34,058 nucleotides of DNA from assembly GCA_012719445.1 (NCBI GenBank), contig JAAYAH010000109.1, positions 1 through 34,058 on the forward strand. The letters are read 5' to 3'. The stretch's first letter is position 1. Each line of letters opens with the position of its first letter. The notes beneath the pieces were generated by a model, which saw nothing but the letters and a program-made list of their open reading frames with translations, searched no databases and had not been told where the DNA came from. This stretch comes from Actinomycetales bacterium (GTDB lineage Bacteria > Actinomycetota > Actinomycetes > Actinomycetales > Kineosporiaceae). Positions 7,876-15,677 of the stretch are shown here, piece by piece. Both the position numbers and the translations under genes were made by a program.

Positions 7876-8793
7876 CTACTTGCCGGCTCCCGCCGTCACC
7901 CCGCTGATCAGCTGGCGACGGCCGAACAGGTAGAGCAGGAGGATCGGCAGGCCCGACAGTACGACCGCTGCGAGCAGGGCCGGGAAGTCGGTGCCGAACT
8001 GCCCCTGGAACTTCCACAGGCCGAGGGTGAGCACCCGCTGGCTGTCGGACTGGGTCAGGATCAGCGGGAAGAGCAGACCGTTCCAGGCACCGATCGCGGT
8101 GTAGACCCCGACGGTCGTGATCGACGACCGGGACATCGGCAGCACCAGGGTGAACAGCAGCCTGGTCACCGTGGCGCCGTCCAGCGTCATCGCCTCGTAC
8201 AGCTCCCTGGGGATGTCCCGCAGGCTGCTGGTGAGCACGAGCACCGCGACCGGCAGCGAGAAGGCCGCCGTCGGCAGGATGATCCCGGTGAGCTTGTCGT
8301 ACTGGTCGATCCTCGTGATGATCAGGTACAGCGGGACGATGACCGCCTGTGCCGGGATGGCCAGGCCGAGCAGCATCATGCTGAATCCCCTGCCGACGAA
8401 CCTGCTCCGGCTCCTGGAGATCGCGTAGGCCGCCGGGATCGCCAGGACCAGCACGATCGCCACCGTGAAGACGGTGACGACGGCGGTGTTGAGCAGGTAC
8501 CGGTTGAAACCGCTGTCGAGGGCGGTCTGGTAGTTCTTCAGGGTCGGCCGGGTCGGCCAGGCGAGGAAGGTCTTGCTGAGGTAGTCGGACCGGGTCACCA
8601 GGCTGCTCTGGATGATGTAGTACAGCGGCACCGCGATGACGAACGCCCATGCCAGGGCGAGCAGTCCGGCGAGCAGGTTCGGCCGCTGGCGGGTGTTCCA
8701 CCCCACCCGGCGCAGAGCGGTGTGCGCGCGGGAGGACCGGCCCGCGGGGACGGCGTCCGTCGTGTCGTCCGGGGTCTTCACGTCCGTGGTCAT
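7876..8793 (-). CDS. ABC sugar transporter permease, MalG type
   Basis: A 305-residue inner-membrane permease with six predicted helices and the cytoplasmic EAA loop (EAMTLDGATVTRLLFTLVLPMSRS, about residues 205-230) that docks the ATPase. It belongs to the CUT1 carbohydrate-uptake family and matches the second permease (MalG/CebG/BxlG-like) of oligosaccharide importers. The ATG at 8791-8793 overlaps the upstream permease stop by one base (TGATG), so the two are translationally coupled. No ATPase gene is nearby. Actinobacterial CUT1 importers commonly share the distant multitask ATPase MsiK. A xylo-oligosaccharide or beta-glucoside substrate is inferred from the adjacent GH3 gene. Confidence 0.92.
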   Translation of the reverse strand: MTTDVKTPDDTTDAVPAGRSSRAHTALRRVGWNTRQRPNLLAGLLALAWAFVIAVPLYYIIQSSLVTRSDYLSKTFLAWPTRPTLKNYQTALDSGFNRYLLNTAVVTVFTVAIVLVLAIPAAYAISRSRSRFVGRGFSMMLLGLAIPAQAVIVPLYLIITRIDQYDKLTGIILPTAAFSLPVAVLVLTSSLRDIPRELYEAMTLDGATVTRLLFTLVLPMSRSSITTVGVYTAIGAWNGLLFPLILTQSDSQRVLTLGLWKFQGQFGTDFPALLAAVVLSGLPILLLYLFGRRQLISGVTAGAGK

Positions 8794-9683
8794 CACAACC
8801 CCTCCGATTGGCTCTGCATCGCGCGGAAGCCGGACAGCCGCACCGCGGCGAGGGACATCGCCGTCCCCAGCACGACGATGAGCACCGCGACGGCGCTCGC
8901 GTAGCCCATCTCGTATCCGGTGAAGCCCATGAAGTACATGTGCAGGGGCAGGATCCGGGTCGCTGTCCCCGGCCCGCCCTCGGTGAGCACGAGGATGGCG
9001 TCGAAGGTGGTCACCGAGCCGACGAGCATGAGGATCGTCGAGGTGACGATGGTGTAGCGGAGCTGGGGCAGGGTGATCGACCAGAACTGGCGCCAGCGAC
9101 CGGCGCCGTCGATCACGGACGCCTCGTAGAGCACCACGGGCACGCCCCTGGCCGCGCCCTGGTAGAGCAGGGTGTGGAACGGGATCCACTGCCAGCTCAT
9201 GACGAACACGGCGATCCAGATCGCCAGGTCGGGATTGCCCAGCAGATTGGTGTTGTCACCCAGGACGCCGCGCAGCGCGTTGGGGAGCCCGAAGCTGGCG
9301 TCGAGGAAGGTCCGCCACATCAGCGCGATCGCCGGGGTCGACAGCAGCAGCGGGACGAAGAAGAGGGCCGAGAGCACGGCCCGGTTGCGCTGCTTCCCGG
9401 CCGCCCAGACGCCGATCCCCAGCGCGATGGGGGTCTGCAGGGCCCAGGACGCCACCATCACCAGCAGGGTCCGCCACAGCGAGGCGACGAGTTCGTCGTC
9501 CTTCGCCAGCCGCTGCCAGTTCTCCATCCCCGCGGGCTGCGGGTCCCCGAGACCGTTCCAACTGGTGAAGCTCAGTACCAGCACCAGGACCATGGGCAGC
9601 ACGGCGAAGGCCGCGAAGAACAGGAAGGCCGGGAGCGCCCATACGGCTCCCGGTCGGCGATCGTGGTCGGACATCTGCAGCAC
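8793..9683 (-). CDS. ABC sugar transporter permease, MalF type
   Basis: A CUT1-family permease of about 296 residues with six helices (first ~GAVWALPAFLFFAAFAVLPMVLVL) and the EAA loop EASVIDGAGRWRQFWSITLPQLR. I chose the GTG at 9681-9683 because GGAGG lies five bases upstream. An ATG at 9672-9674 (MSDHDRRPG) is a close alternative. Starting at the ATG near 9842 would translate straight through a 34-base palindrome and is unlikely. It is the partner of the following MalG-type permease and of the upstream binding lipoprotein. It is equivalent to BxlF/CebF in streptomycete systems; the exact sugar is unproven. Confidence 0.9.
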   Translation of the reverse strand: MLQMSDHDRRPGAVWALPAFLFFAAFAVLPMVLVLVLSFTSWNGLGDPQPAGMENWQRLAKDDELVASLWRTLLVMVASWALQTPIALGIGVWAAGKQRNRAVLSALFFVPLLLSTPAIALMWRTFLDASFGLPNALRGVLGDNTNLLGNPDLAIWIAVFVMSWQWIPFHTLLYQGAARGVPVVLYEASVIDGAGRWRQFWSITLPQLRYTIVTSTILMLVGSVTTFDAILVLTEGGPGTATRILPLHMYFMGFTGYEMGYASAVAVLIVVLGTAMSLAAVRLSGFRAMQSQSEGL

Positions 9684-9791
9684 CGCTTCCTCCCGGTCGC
9701 CGACCGCGCGCCTGGCCGGGGACGGCGTGGGGTCGATGGCCGGGATCATCTCGTCGTCTCGTGGCGCCGTCGCCTGGCCCGGGACGGCACA

Positions 9792-9825
9792 GGGGGCCGG
9801 GCCGGGTCGACCCGGCCCGGCCCCC
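9792..9825. terminator. 34-bp perfect palindrome between binding protein and permease genes
   Basis: GGGGGCCGGGCCGGGTC (9792-9808) is followed directly by its exact reverse complement (9809-9825). It lies between the stop of the binding-protein gene (9867) and the MalF-type start, with no U-tract. Such a hairpin can protect the upstream message or terminate part of the transcripts, giving more binding protein than permease. That role is inference. Confidence 0.7.
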
Positions 9826-9866
9826 TTGTCTGTTCCGTTCACCCGAGGATCGGGCCTCGCCTCCGG

Positions 9867-11207
9867 CTACTGGGCCAGGGTGTCGGCGAACTCCTGCGGG
9901 GTCATCTCCTTGAGGAAGACCTTCTGCAGCGCGGTGAGCATCTTCTGCGCGTCGGCGGCAGGCAGGTCCTGGTCCCAGGAGAGGGCGAAGTGCTTCGAGT
10001 TGAGGGCCAGGTCGTAGACGAACATGGCGTGGTCGGCGTTGTCGGTCGCCTTCAGCTGCTCGGTGACCCCGGTGACCGCGGGGACGTCGCCGGCCTCGAT
10101 GAGAGCCTTGATGTACTCCGGGTCCTTCATCTGGGAGGCGACGAAGTCCTCGGCCGTCTGGCCGGCCTTGGACGTGGCCGACACCGCGTAGTAGTTGGTC
10201 GGGTTGCCGACCACGTTGCTCGGGTCACCCTTGCCGTTGGCGACCGAGGGGAACGCGATCCAGCCGAGGTTGCCGTCCTTGACGAACTTCTCGTTCTGGC
10301 CGAGCTGGTTGACGTACTCCCAGGAGCCCATGAGGTGGAACCCGGCCCGGTCCTGGTTGAGGATCGTCGAGGCGCCGCCGACGTCGTAGCCGACGGAGGC
10401 GTAGTCCTTGCCGAAGGCACCCTTGTCGACCAGGGTCTGGATCATCTCCATGGCGGTGACGACGGCCGGGTCCTTCCACCCGCTCTTGTCACCGGCCACG
10501 ATCTTGGCGAAGACCTCGGGCCCGCCCACGCGGTCGAGCAGGTACTCGGCCCACATGAGCTCGGTCCAGGCCTGGGAGCCGGCCAGTGCGATCGGGGTGA
10601 CCTTGGCGGCCTTGAGGCTGTCCACAGCGGCCAGCAGCTCGTCCCAGGTCGTCGGCGGGGTCACGCCCGCCTTGTCCAGGACCTTCTTGTTGTAGTACAG
10701 GAACACCGGCTGCATCCCGCGCATCGGGATGCCGTAGTACTTGCCGTTGATCTTGGCGCCGTCGAGCACGCTGGGGATGAAGGCCGACTTGACGTCGGGC
10801 TTGGCCTCCAGCATGGCCGTCAGGTCACGGACCTTGCCGGCGTCCACGTACTCCTTGAGGTTCCCGCCACCCCAGTTGAAGAAGACGTCGGGCGCCTGCG
10901 GCGAGCCGAGGGCCACCCGCAGCTTCTGCTTGTACGGGTCGTTGGCGAAGACCTCGAGGGTCCCCTTGCCGGTCGTGGACGAGGAGTTGAAGCGGTCCAC
11001 CGCTCCCTTCCACGCCGGCTGCATCGCCGCGTCCTGCAGCGCCCAGACCTTGAAGTCGCCCGTCCCTCCCGAGGTGCTCGCGCCGCCGTCGCCGTCGTCC
11101 CCGCCGGAGTCGCAGGCCGTGAGAAGGAGACCCGCGGTGGCTGCCATCGCCACCACGGCCAGGGCGCGCCGTCTCCGATTCCGATATGTGACACCACTCC
11201 CGATCAT
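9867..11207 (-). CDS. ABC sugar transporter substrate-binding lipoprotein
   Basis: A 446-residue extracellular solute-binding protein of family 1. The N-terminus has a basic patch (RNRRRR), a hydrophobic stretch and the lipobox LLTAC (acylated Cys32), then an acidic/Gly/Ser linker. The mature domain is typical of oligosaccharide binders, with FNWGGGNLKEYVDAGKV, PMRGMQPVFLYYNKKVLDKAG and FHLMGSWEYVNQLG. It is the first gene of a three-gene importer with the two permeases, and it is divergent from a LacI regulator. Relatives include BxlE/CebE-type proteins. The ATG at 11205-11207 has only a weak ribosome site (GGTAGGAC), but no better in-frame start precedes the signal peptide. Confidence 0.93.
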   Translation of the reverse strand: MIGSGVTYRNRRRRALAVVAMAATAGLLLTACDSGGDDGDGGASTSGGTGDFKVWALQDAAMQPAWKGAVDRFNSSSTTGKGTLEVFANDPYKQKLRVALGSPQAPDVFFNWGGGNLKEYVDAGKVRDLTAMLEAKPDVKSAFIPSVLDGAKINGKYYGIPMRGMQPVFLYYNKKVLDKAGVTPPTTWDELLAAVDSLKAAKVTPIALAGSQAWTELMWAEYLLDRVGGPEVFAKIVAGDKSGWKDPAVVTAMEMIQTLVDKGAFGKDYASVGYDVGGASTILNQDRAGFHLMGSWEYVNQLGQNEKFVKDGNLGWIAFPSVANGKGDPSNVVGNPTNYYAVSATSKAGQTAEDFVASQMKDPEYIKALIEAGDVPAVTGVTEQLKATDNADHAMFVYDLALNSKHFALSWDQDLPAADAQKMLTALQKVFLKEMTPQEFADTLAQ

Positions 11208-11247
11208 GTCCTACCCGCCTCTCGAGTACACCCTGCCACAGCAAGAG

Positions 11248-11264
11248 GTCGAAATGTTTTCGAC
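11248..11264. promoter_or_regulatory. Candidate LacI-family operator A (importer side)
   Basis: GTCGAAATGTTTTCGAC is a perfect 7+3+7 inverted repeat. It sits just downstream of the likely transcription start of the importer operon, where a bound repressor would block elongation. Its core (CGAAAACATTTCG on the other strand) is echoed by a second site in the LacI promoter. GAAA-n-TTTC dyads are, as I recall, linked to BxlR and xylanase control in streptomycetes. Confidence 0.65.
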
Positions 11265-11282
11265 ACTCTCGACCTCGCCCGT

Positions 11283-11312
11283 ACCGTAGGAGCGCTCGCC
11301 AAAACGCGTCAA
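11283..11312 (-). promoter_or_regulatory. Promoter of the sugar importer operon
   Basis: On the minus strand, TTGACG (11307-11312), an 18-base spacer and TACGGT (11283-11288) form a good actinobacterial housekeeping-type promoter. Transcription would start near 11276, leaving a leader of about 70 bases that contains operator A. Confidence 0.65.
11287..11300. promoter_or_regulatory. CebR-box-like dyad in the importer promoter spacer
   Basis: TAGGAGCGCTCGCC has the palindromic core GAGCGCTC with the central CG typical of LacI-family operators. By my comparison it matches 11 of 14 bases of the CebR operator TGGGAGCGCTCCCA. It lies between the -35 and -10 of the importer promoter. The CebR consensus is from memory of the Streptomyces literature. 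Confidence 0.45.
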
Positions 11313-11414
11313 GACCATGCCAGTTGCATCCCGATAACGGTCGTGACGCCGCTGACGCGTACCGGTACGAGACTTTGGTCACGCCGCGAAGGGGCTCCAG
11401 CACCCAAGTCGGTA

Positions 11415-11443
11415 TGGACGTGGCCGAAACATTTCCCGATAAT
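11415..11443 (+). promoter_or_regulatory. Promoter of the LacI-GH3 operon with internal operator B
   Basis: TGGACG (11415-11420), 17 bases and GATAAT (11438-11443) precede the LacI ATG by 29 bases. GAAACATTTC (11426-11435), a 4+2+4 dyad, lies in the spacer and resembles the reverse complement of operator A (shared ACATTTC). This suggests autoregulation by the LacI protein. Confidence 0.6.
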
Positions 11444-11472
11444 GAGTCGTCATCTCGTCCGAGGGAGAGCTC

Positions 11473-12651
11473 ATGGCACCCGGTCGACCCGAGAGGCGCG
11501 CCACCCTGGCCGTCGTCGCCCACGAGGCCGGGGTCTCTATGGCGACGGTCTCCAAAGTCGTCAACGGCCGAGCCGATGTCGCACCTGCCACGCGGGCCAG
11601 GATCGAACGGCTCCTCGTCCAGCACCGGTACGTCCCCGTCGGCGCCAGGAGGACCACGACCTCCGCCCTGGTCGACGTGGTGTTCAACGCGCTGGACAGC
11701 CCGTGGGCCATCGAGATCCTCCGCGGCGTCACCGCGGCCCTCGGCGAGGCGTCCACCCAGGCGGTGGTGTCCTCCATGCCGGACCCCGCGGACATCGGCT
11801 GGCCGAGGCGGCTCCTGCTGGCCGGTCGCAACGGCCTCATCGTGGTGACCTCCGACCTCACCGAACGACACCGGACGGAGCTGGCGACCGCCGGGCTGCC
11901 GCTCGTCGTCATCGACCCCGTCGACCTGCCGGGGGCGGACGTCGCCAGTGTGGGGACGACGAACTGGGCCGGCGGCCTGGCGGCGACCGAACACCTCATC
12001 TCGTTGGGACACCGCAGGATCGCCGCCATCAGCGGGCCGCCGCAGCTGCTGTGCAGCCGCGCCCGGCTGGACGGCTACCGGGCCGCCATCGACCAGCACG
12101 GCATCCGGGTCGACCAGGGGCTCATCCGGCACGGCGACTTCCACCACGAGGGCGGGTTCGTCCAGGCGCTCTCCCTGCTCGACTGCGAGGAGCCGCCGAC
12201 GGCGGTGTTCGCCGGCAGCGACCAGCAGGCTTTCGGGGTCATCGAGGCGGCCAGGGTCCGCGGCCTACGGGTTCCCCAGGACCTCAGCGTCGTCGGGTTC
12301 GACGACCTCCCCGTCGCCCGGTGGGCCTCCCCGCCGCTGACCACGGTGCGGCAGCCGCTCGCCGACATGGGCCGGATGGCGGCCCGGATGGTGCTCCGGA
12401 TCGCCGCCGGCTCGCGGCTGGACAGCAACCGGGTGGAACTGGCCACCGGGCTCGTGGTGCGGGAGTCCACGGCTCCCCCACCCCGCCGCTCGTCGCCCCG
12501 TCGGTCACCGGCCGGGGGCCAGCAGCCCGCGCGCGGGCCCCAGCCCTCTGCCGACACCCCCAAGACCCCCGAGCAGCAGGCCGCCGCTCCCGGCGGGCCG
12601 TCATCGGACGCTGCCGGTACCACCACCCCCCCGATGCGAGGATCTGCATGA
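11473..12651 (+). CDS. LacI-family transcriptional regulator
   Basis: A 392-residue LacI/GalR regulator. The N-terminal helix-turn-helix (about residues 10-57) contains VSMATVSKVVNGRADVAPATRARIE, followed by a periplasmic-binding-protein-like sugar sensor (about 63-335) with GHRRIAAISGP, TAVFAGSDQQAFGVIEAA and LSVVGFDDLPVARWASPPLTTVRQP. The family usually ends near residue 340; the extra ~50 residues here are Pro/Ser/Ala-rich and look disordered. Translation starts at 11473 after GAGGGAGAG. The stop overlaps the GH3 start (ATGA), so the sensor and enzyme are coupled. The divergent importer and the paired dyads between them fit a BxlR/CebR-like repressor relieved by an oligosaccharide; the ligand is inferred. 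Confidence 0.93.
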   Translation: MAPGRPERRATLAVVAHEAGVSMATVSKVVNGRADVAPATRARIERLLVQHRYVPVGARRTTTSALVDVVFNALDSPWAIEILRGVTAALGEASTQAVVSSMPDPADIGWPRRLLLAGRNGLIVVTSDLTERHRTELATAGLPLVVIDPVDLPGADVASVGTTNWAGGLAATEHLISLGHRRIAAISGPPQLLCSRARLDGYRAAIDQHGIRVDQGLIRHGDFHHEGGFVQALSLLDCEEPPTAVFAGSDQQAFGVIEAARVRGLRVPQDLSVVGFDDLPVARWASPPLTTVRQPLADMGRMAARMVLRIAAGSRLDSNRVELATGLVVRESTAPPPRRSSPRRSPAGGQQPARGPQPSADTPKTPEQQAAAPGGPSSDAAGTTTPPMRGSA

Positions 12652-15062
12652 GCCACGACCCCTGCCGCGATGATCTCCGCCCCGTGACCGGCGGCTGGGC
12701 CGACCCGACTCTCCGTACGGAGGAACGGGTCGAGGCACTCCTCGCCGTGATGACGCTGGAGGAGAAGCTCGCCCAGCTGACCGGTGTGTGGGTCGCCGTC
12801 GAGAACGGCGCCGACGGCGGGCACGAGGTCGCGCCGCACCAGCACGACATGAGCGACGACCGGAGCTTCGACGAGATCATCTGCAACGGCATCGGGCAGC
12901 TCACCCGGGTGTACGGCAGCCGGCCCGTCGAGCCGGTCGACGGCGCGCGGGCCCTCGCCGAGACCCAGCGCCTGCTCCGGGAGCGGACCCGCCTCGGCAT
13001 CCCCGCGATGGTGCACGAGGAGTGCCTCGCCGGCCTGACCGCCTACCGGGCTGCCGCCTTCCCGACCCCGCTGGCCCTCGCCGCCACCTTCGACCCCACC
13101 TCCGTCCAGGAGATGACCTCGCTCATCGGTGAGGACATGCGCCTGCTCGGCGTCCACCAGGGGTTGGCTCCGGTGCTCGACGTGATCCGGGACAGCCGTT
13201 GGGGGCGCGCGGAGGAGACCCTCGGCGAGGACCCCCACCTGGTGTCGGTCATGGCCACCGCCTACGTCCGGGGGCTCGAGGACGCCGGGGTGATCGCGAC
13301 GCTCAAGCACTTCGCCGGGTACTCCGCCTCCCGGGCCGGGCGGAACCTCGCCCCGGTCAGCGTCGGTCCGCGGGAGTTCGCCGACGTCCTGCTGCCGCCG
13401 TTCGAGGCCGCGCTGCGGGAGGGCGGTGCGCGGTCGGTGATGCACTCCTACACCGACGTGGACGGCGTGCCGTCGGTCGCCGACCGCAGGCTGCTCACCG
13501 AGCTGCTGCGGGAGGAGTGGGGGTTCGACGGCGTCGTCGTCGCCGACTACTTCGGCATCGCCTTCCTGGAGACACTGCACCGGCTGGCCGCCTCCCCCGG
13601 GGAGGCCGCCGCGCTCGCCCTGCGTGCCGGGGTCGACGTCGAACTGCCGACGGTGCGCTGCTACGGGGAGCCGCTGGCCGACCAGGTGCGCTCGGGCAGG
13701 GTCGGGATCGACCTGGTGGACCGGTCGGTCCGCCGGGTCCTCCGGCAGAAGATCGACCTGGGACTGCTGGACCCGTCCTGGACGCCGGAGCCTCCCGTGC
13801 TCAGCGATCGGCCGGACATCGAGCTGGACTCCGTGCGGCACCGGGCGGTGGCCCGGCGGCTCGCGGAGCGGTCCGTCGTCCTGCTCGCCAACGACGGCAC
13901 GCTCCCGCTCTCCCCCGCAGTGCGGAGCGTGGCCGTCGTCGGCCCGTGCGCGGACGATCCGCTGACCTTCCTCGGCTGCTACTCCTTCGCCAACCACGTC
14001 GGCGCCAACCACCCCGAGGCCGGGCTGGGCATCGACGTGCCGACCGTGCTCTCCGCCCTGCGCGCCCAGCTCCCCGACCTGTCCGTCGAGCACGTGCGCG
14101 GCTGCGCGGTGGACGGCGCCGACCGGTCGGAGTTCCCGGACGCGCTGGCCGCGGCCGCGCGGGCCGACCTGTGCCTCGCCGTCCTCGGCGACCGGGCAGG
14201 CCTCTTCGGCGACGGGACCTCCGGTGAGGGCTGCGACGTCCTCGACCTGTCCCTGCCCGGCGTCCAGGGCGAACTGCTGGAGCAGCTGGTCGGCACCGGC
14301 ACCCCGGTGGTGCTGGTGACGGTGACCGGCCGCCCGTACGCCGTCGGGGCGTGGAGCGACCGGCTGGCCGCGCACGTGCAGGCATTCTTCCCCGGCGAGG
14401 AGGGCGGGACGGCCCTGGCCGCGGTGCTCAGCGGTGAGGTGTCGCCGTCGGGCCGGCTGCCGGTGCAGTTCCCCCGCGGCGCCGGCGGCCAGCCCGCCGG
14501 GTACCTGCACGCCCCGCTCGGCGGCAGGAGCGAGGTCAGCGCCGCCGACCCCACGCCGCTGTACGCCTTCGGCCACGGGCTGAGCTACACGTCGTTCGCC
14601 TACTCCGAGCTGGGGATCGCCGATCCGAGCCTGGACACGGCAGGGGAGACCACGCTGAGCTGTGTGCTGACCAACACCGGGGAACGCAACGGGACCGAGG
14701 TGGTACAGCTCTACCTCACCGACCCGGTGGCGCAGGTCACCCGGCCGGTGCAGCAACTGGCTGGCTTCACGCGGGTCACCCTGGATCCCGGTGACTCGGC
14801 CCGGGTCACCTTCCGGCTGCACACCGACCGGACGGCCTTCACCGGCCGGTCGATGCACAAGATCGTCGAACCGGGCACCCTCGAGGTGAGGATCGGGTCC
14901 TCGGCCTGCGACCTGCCGCTGCACGGCACGATCGAGCTCACCGGGCAGGTCCGTCAGGTCGGTCACGACCGGGTGCTGCTGACCCCGGTCGAGGTCGAGC
15001 CGCTCACCAGGGAACCGGTTGCCGCGGCGGAGGGCTCCCTCGGGATGGGCCTGCTCAGCTGA
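12648..15062 (+). CDS. Glycoside hydrolase family 3 (beta-xylosidase/beta-glucosidase-like), cytoplasmic
   Basis: An 804-residue GH3 enzyme with no signal peptide, so it should act on imported oligosaccharides. The N-terminal TIM-barrel carries WGRAEETLGEDPHL, ATLKHFAGYSASRAGRN (Lys220-His221) and the nucleophile motif GVVVADYFGI with Asp300. An alpha/beta sandwich domain follows (about 400-620, LPLSPAVRSVAVVGP, GEGCDVLDLSLPGVQ), then a fibronectin-III-like C-terminal domain (about 660-740). Length and layout match BxlA-type beta-xylosidases. Beta-glucosidase or alpha-arabinofuranosidase activity cannot be excluded. The ATG at 12648 overlaps the LacI stop and has GAGGA upstream. Open frame continuing left of this start is antisense to the transporter genes and is not coding. 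Confidence 0.93.
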   Translation: MSHDPCRDDLRPVTGGWADPTLRTEERVEALLAVMTLEEKLAQLTGVWVAVENGADGGHEVAPHQHDMSDDRSFDEIICNGIGQLTRVYGSRPVEPVDGARALAETQRLLRERTRLGIPAMVHEECLAGLTAYRAAAFPTPLALAATFDPTSVQEMTSLIGEDMRLLGVHQGLAPVLDVIRDSRWGRAEETLGEDPHLVSVMATAYVRGLEDAGVIATLKHFAGYSASRAGRNLAPVSVGPREFADVLLPPFEAALREGGARSVMHSYTDVDGVPSVADRRLLTELLREEWGFDGVVVADYFGIAFLETLHRLAASPGEAAALALRAGVDVELPTVRCYGEPLADQVRSGRVGIDLVDRSVRRVLRQKIDLGLLDPSWTPEPPVLSDRPDIELDSVRHRAVARRLAERSVVLLANDGTLPLSPAVRSVAVVGPCADDPLTFLGCYSFANHVGANHPEAGLGIDVPTVLSALRAQLPDLSVEHVRGCAVDGADRSEFPDALAAAARADLCLAVLGDRAGLFGDGTSGEGCDVLDLSLPGVQGELLEQLVGTGTPVVLVTVTGRPYAVGAWSDRLAAHVQAFFPGEEGGTALAAVLSGEVSPSGRLPVQFPRGAGGQPAGYLHAPLGGRSEVSAADPTPLYAFGHGLSYTSFAYSELGIADPSLDTAGETTLSCVLTNTGERNGTEVVQLYLTDPVAQVTRPVQQLAGFTRVTLDPGDSARVTFRLHTDRTAFTGRSMHKIVEPGTLEVRIGSSACDLPLHGTIELTGQVRQVGHDRVLLTPVEVEPLTREPVAAAEGSLGMGLLS

Positions 15063-15106
15063 CCCGGTCCGCGGCCCCGGACCGCAGACCGGCGCCGGAG
15101 ACCCAC

Positions 15107-15137
15107 GAGGGGGCGCACTCGTCGAGTGCGCCCCCTC
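15107..15137. terminator. Bidirectional hairpin terminator after the GH3 gene
   Basis: Perfect 15-base arms (15107-15121 and 15123-15137) surround one central base, with no U-tract. It lies between the convergent GH3 gene and the four-helix membrane protein gene, so it can serve both. Confidence 0.75.
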
Positions 15138-15179
15138 GCCGTCCGGGGTGTCTCTGTCCGGGCTGTCGGCGTCCGGATG

Positions 15180-15677
15180 TCACTCGGGCGCCGCGGACGA
15201 CTCCGCCGGATGCCTCACCTGCATGCGGCTGAGTCGCCGAACACCGAACACGGCGATGATCAGCCCGACCGTCCCCCCGGCGACGAAGGACAACCCGAAT
15301 GCGGATCCCGGCTCCAGGGCACAGAAGAGGCCGACGAGGCAGGCGATCGTCGGGAGAATCTGGGCGACGATACGCACACCGCTCAGATCCTCCGTCGACC
15401 ACGGGTTCACCCCCTTCGCCACCGCATAGCCGATGGGGAGGTACATGCCTGCGATGACGAGGAGGAACAGGGCGACCGCATAGGGAATGGCCTCCCGCCC
15501 GCCCACGAACAACATCACGGCCGCCATGAGCTGCCCGACCCAGGCGAGGACGACGAGCGAGAACGCCGCACCCTCGTTCCAGACGTCGCGCTGACGTTCC
15601 TCGGTGTAAAAGGGATGCCCGAAGTCCGCGACGACCGCCGCGAACCGGACGTAACGACTCTCTGTCACGCTACTCAC
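15180..15677 (-). CDS. Four-helix membrane protein paired with an XRE regulator
   Basis: A 165-residue protein of a family I do not recognise with certainty. It has four predicted membrane helices (about 37-59, 62-87, 102-121, 126-147) between a polar N-terminus (SRYVRFAAVVADFGHPFYTEERQRDVWNEG) and a basic tail. The GTG at 15675-15677 overlaps the stop of the upstream XRE gene in a GTGA junction, so the two are made together. Small XRE-plus-multi-helix membrane protein pairs (for example YozG/YoaS with DUF2975, or DUF2178 pairs) are widespread and mostly unstudied. Family membership here is by organisation only. Confidence 0.82.
   Translation of the reverse strand: MSSVTESRYVRFAAVVADFGHPFYTEERQRDVWNEGAAFSLVVLAWVGQLMAAVMLFVGGREAIPYAVALFLLVIAGMYLPIGYAVAKGVNPWSTEDLSGVRIVAQILPTIACLVGLFCALEPGSAFGLSFVAGGTVGLIIAVFGVRRLSRMQVRHPAESSAAPE

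Noticed and set aside
8649-12647. Plus-strand open frame fused upstream of the GH3 enzyme, giving a 2137-residue protein
   Set aside because: It is antisense to the transporter genes and overlaps the LacI gene out of frame. The GH3 homology and ribosome site begin at 12648.
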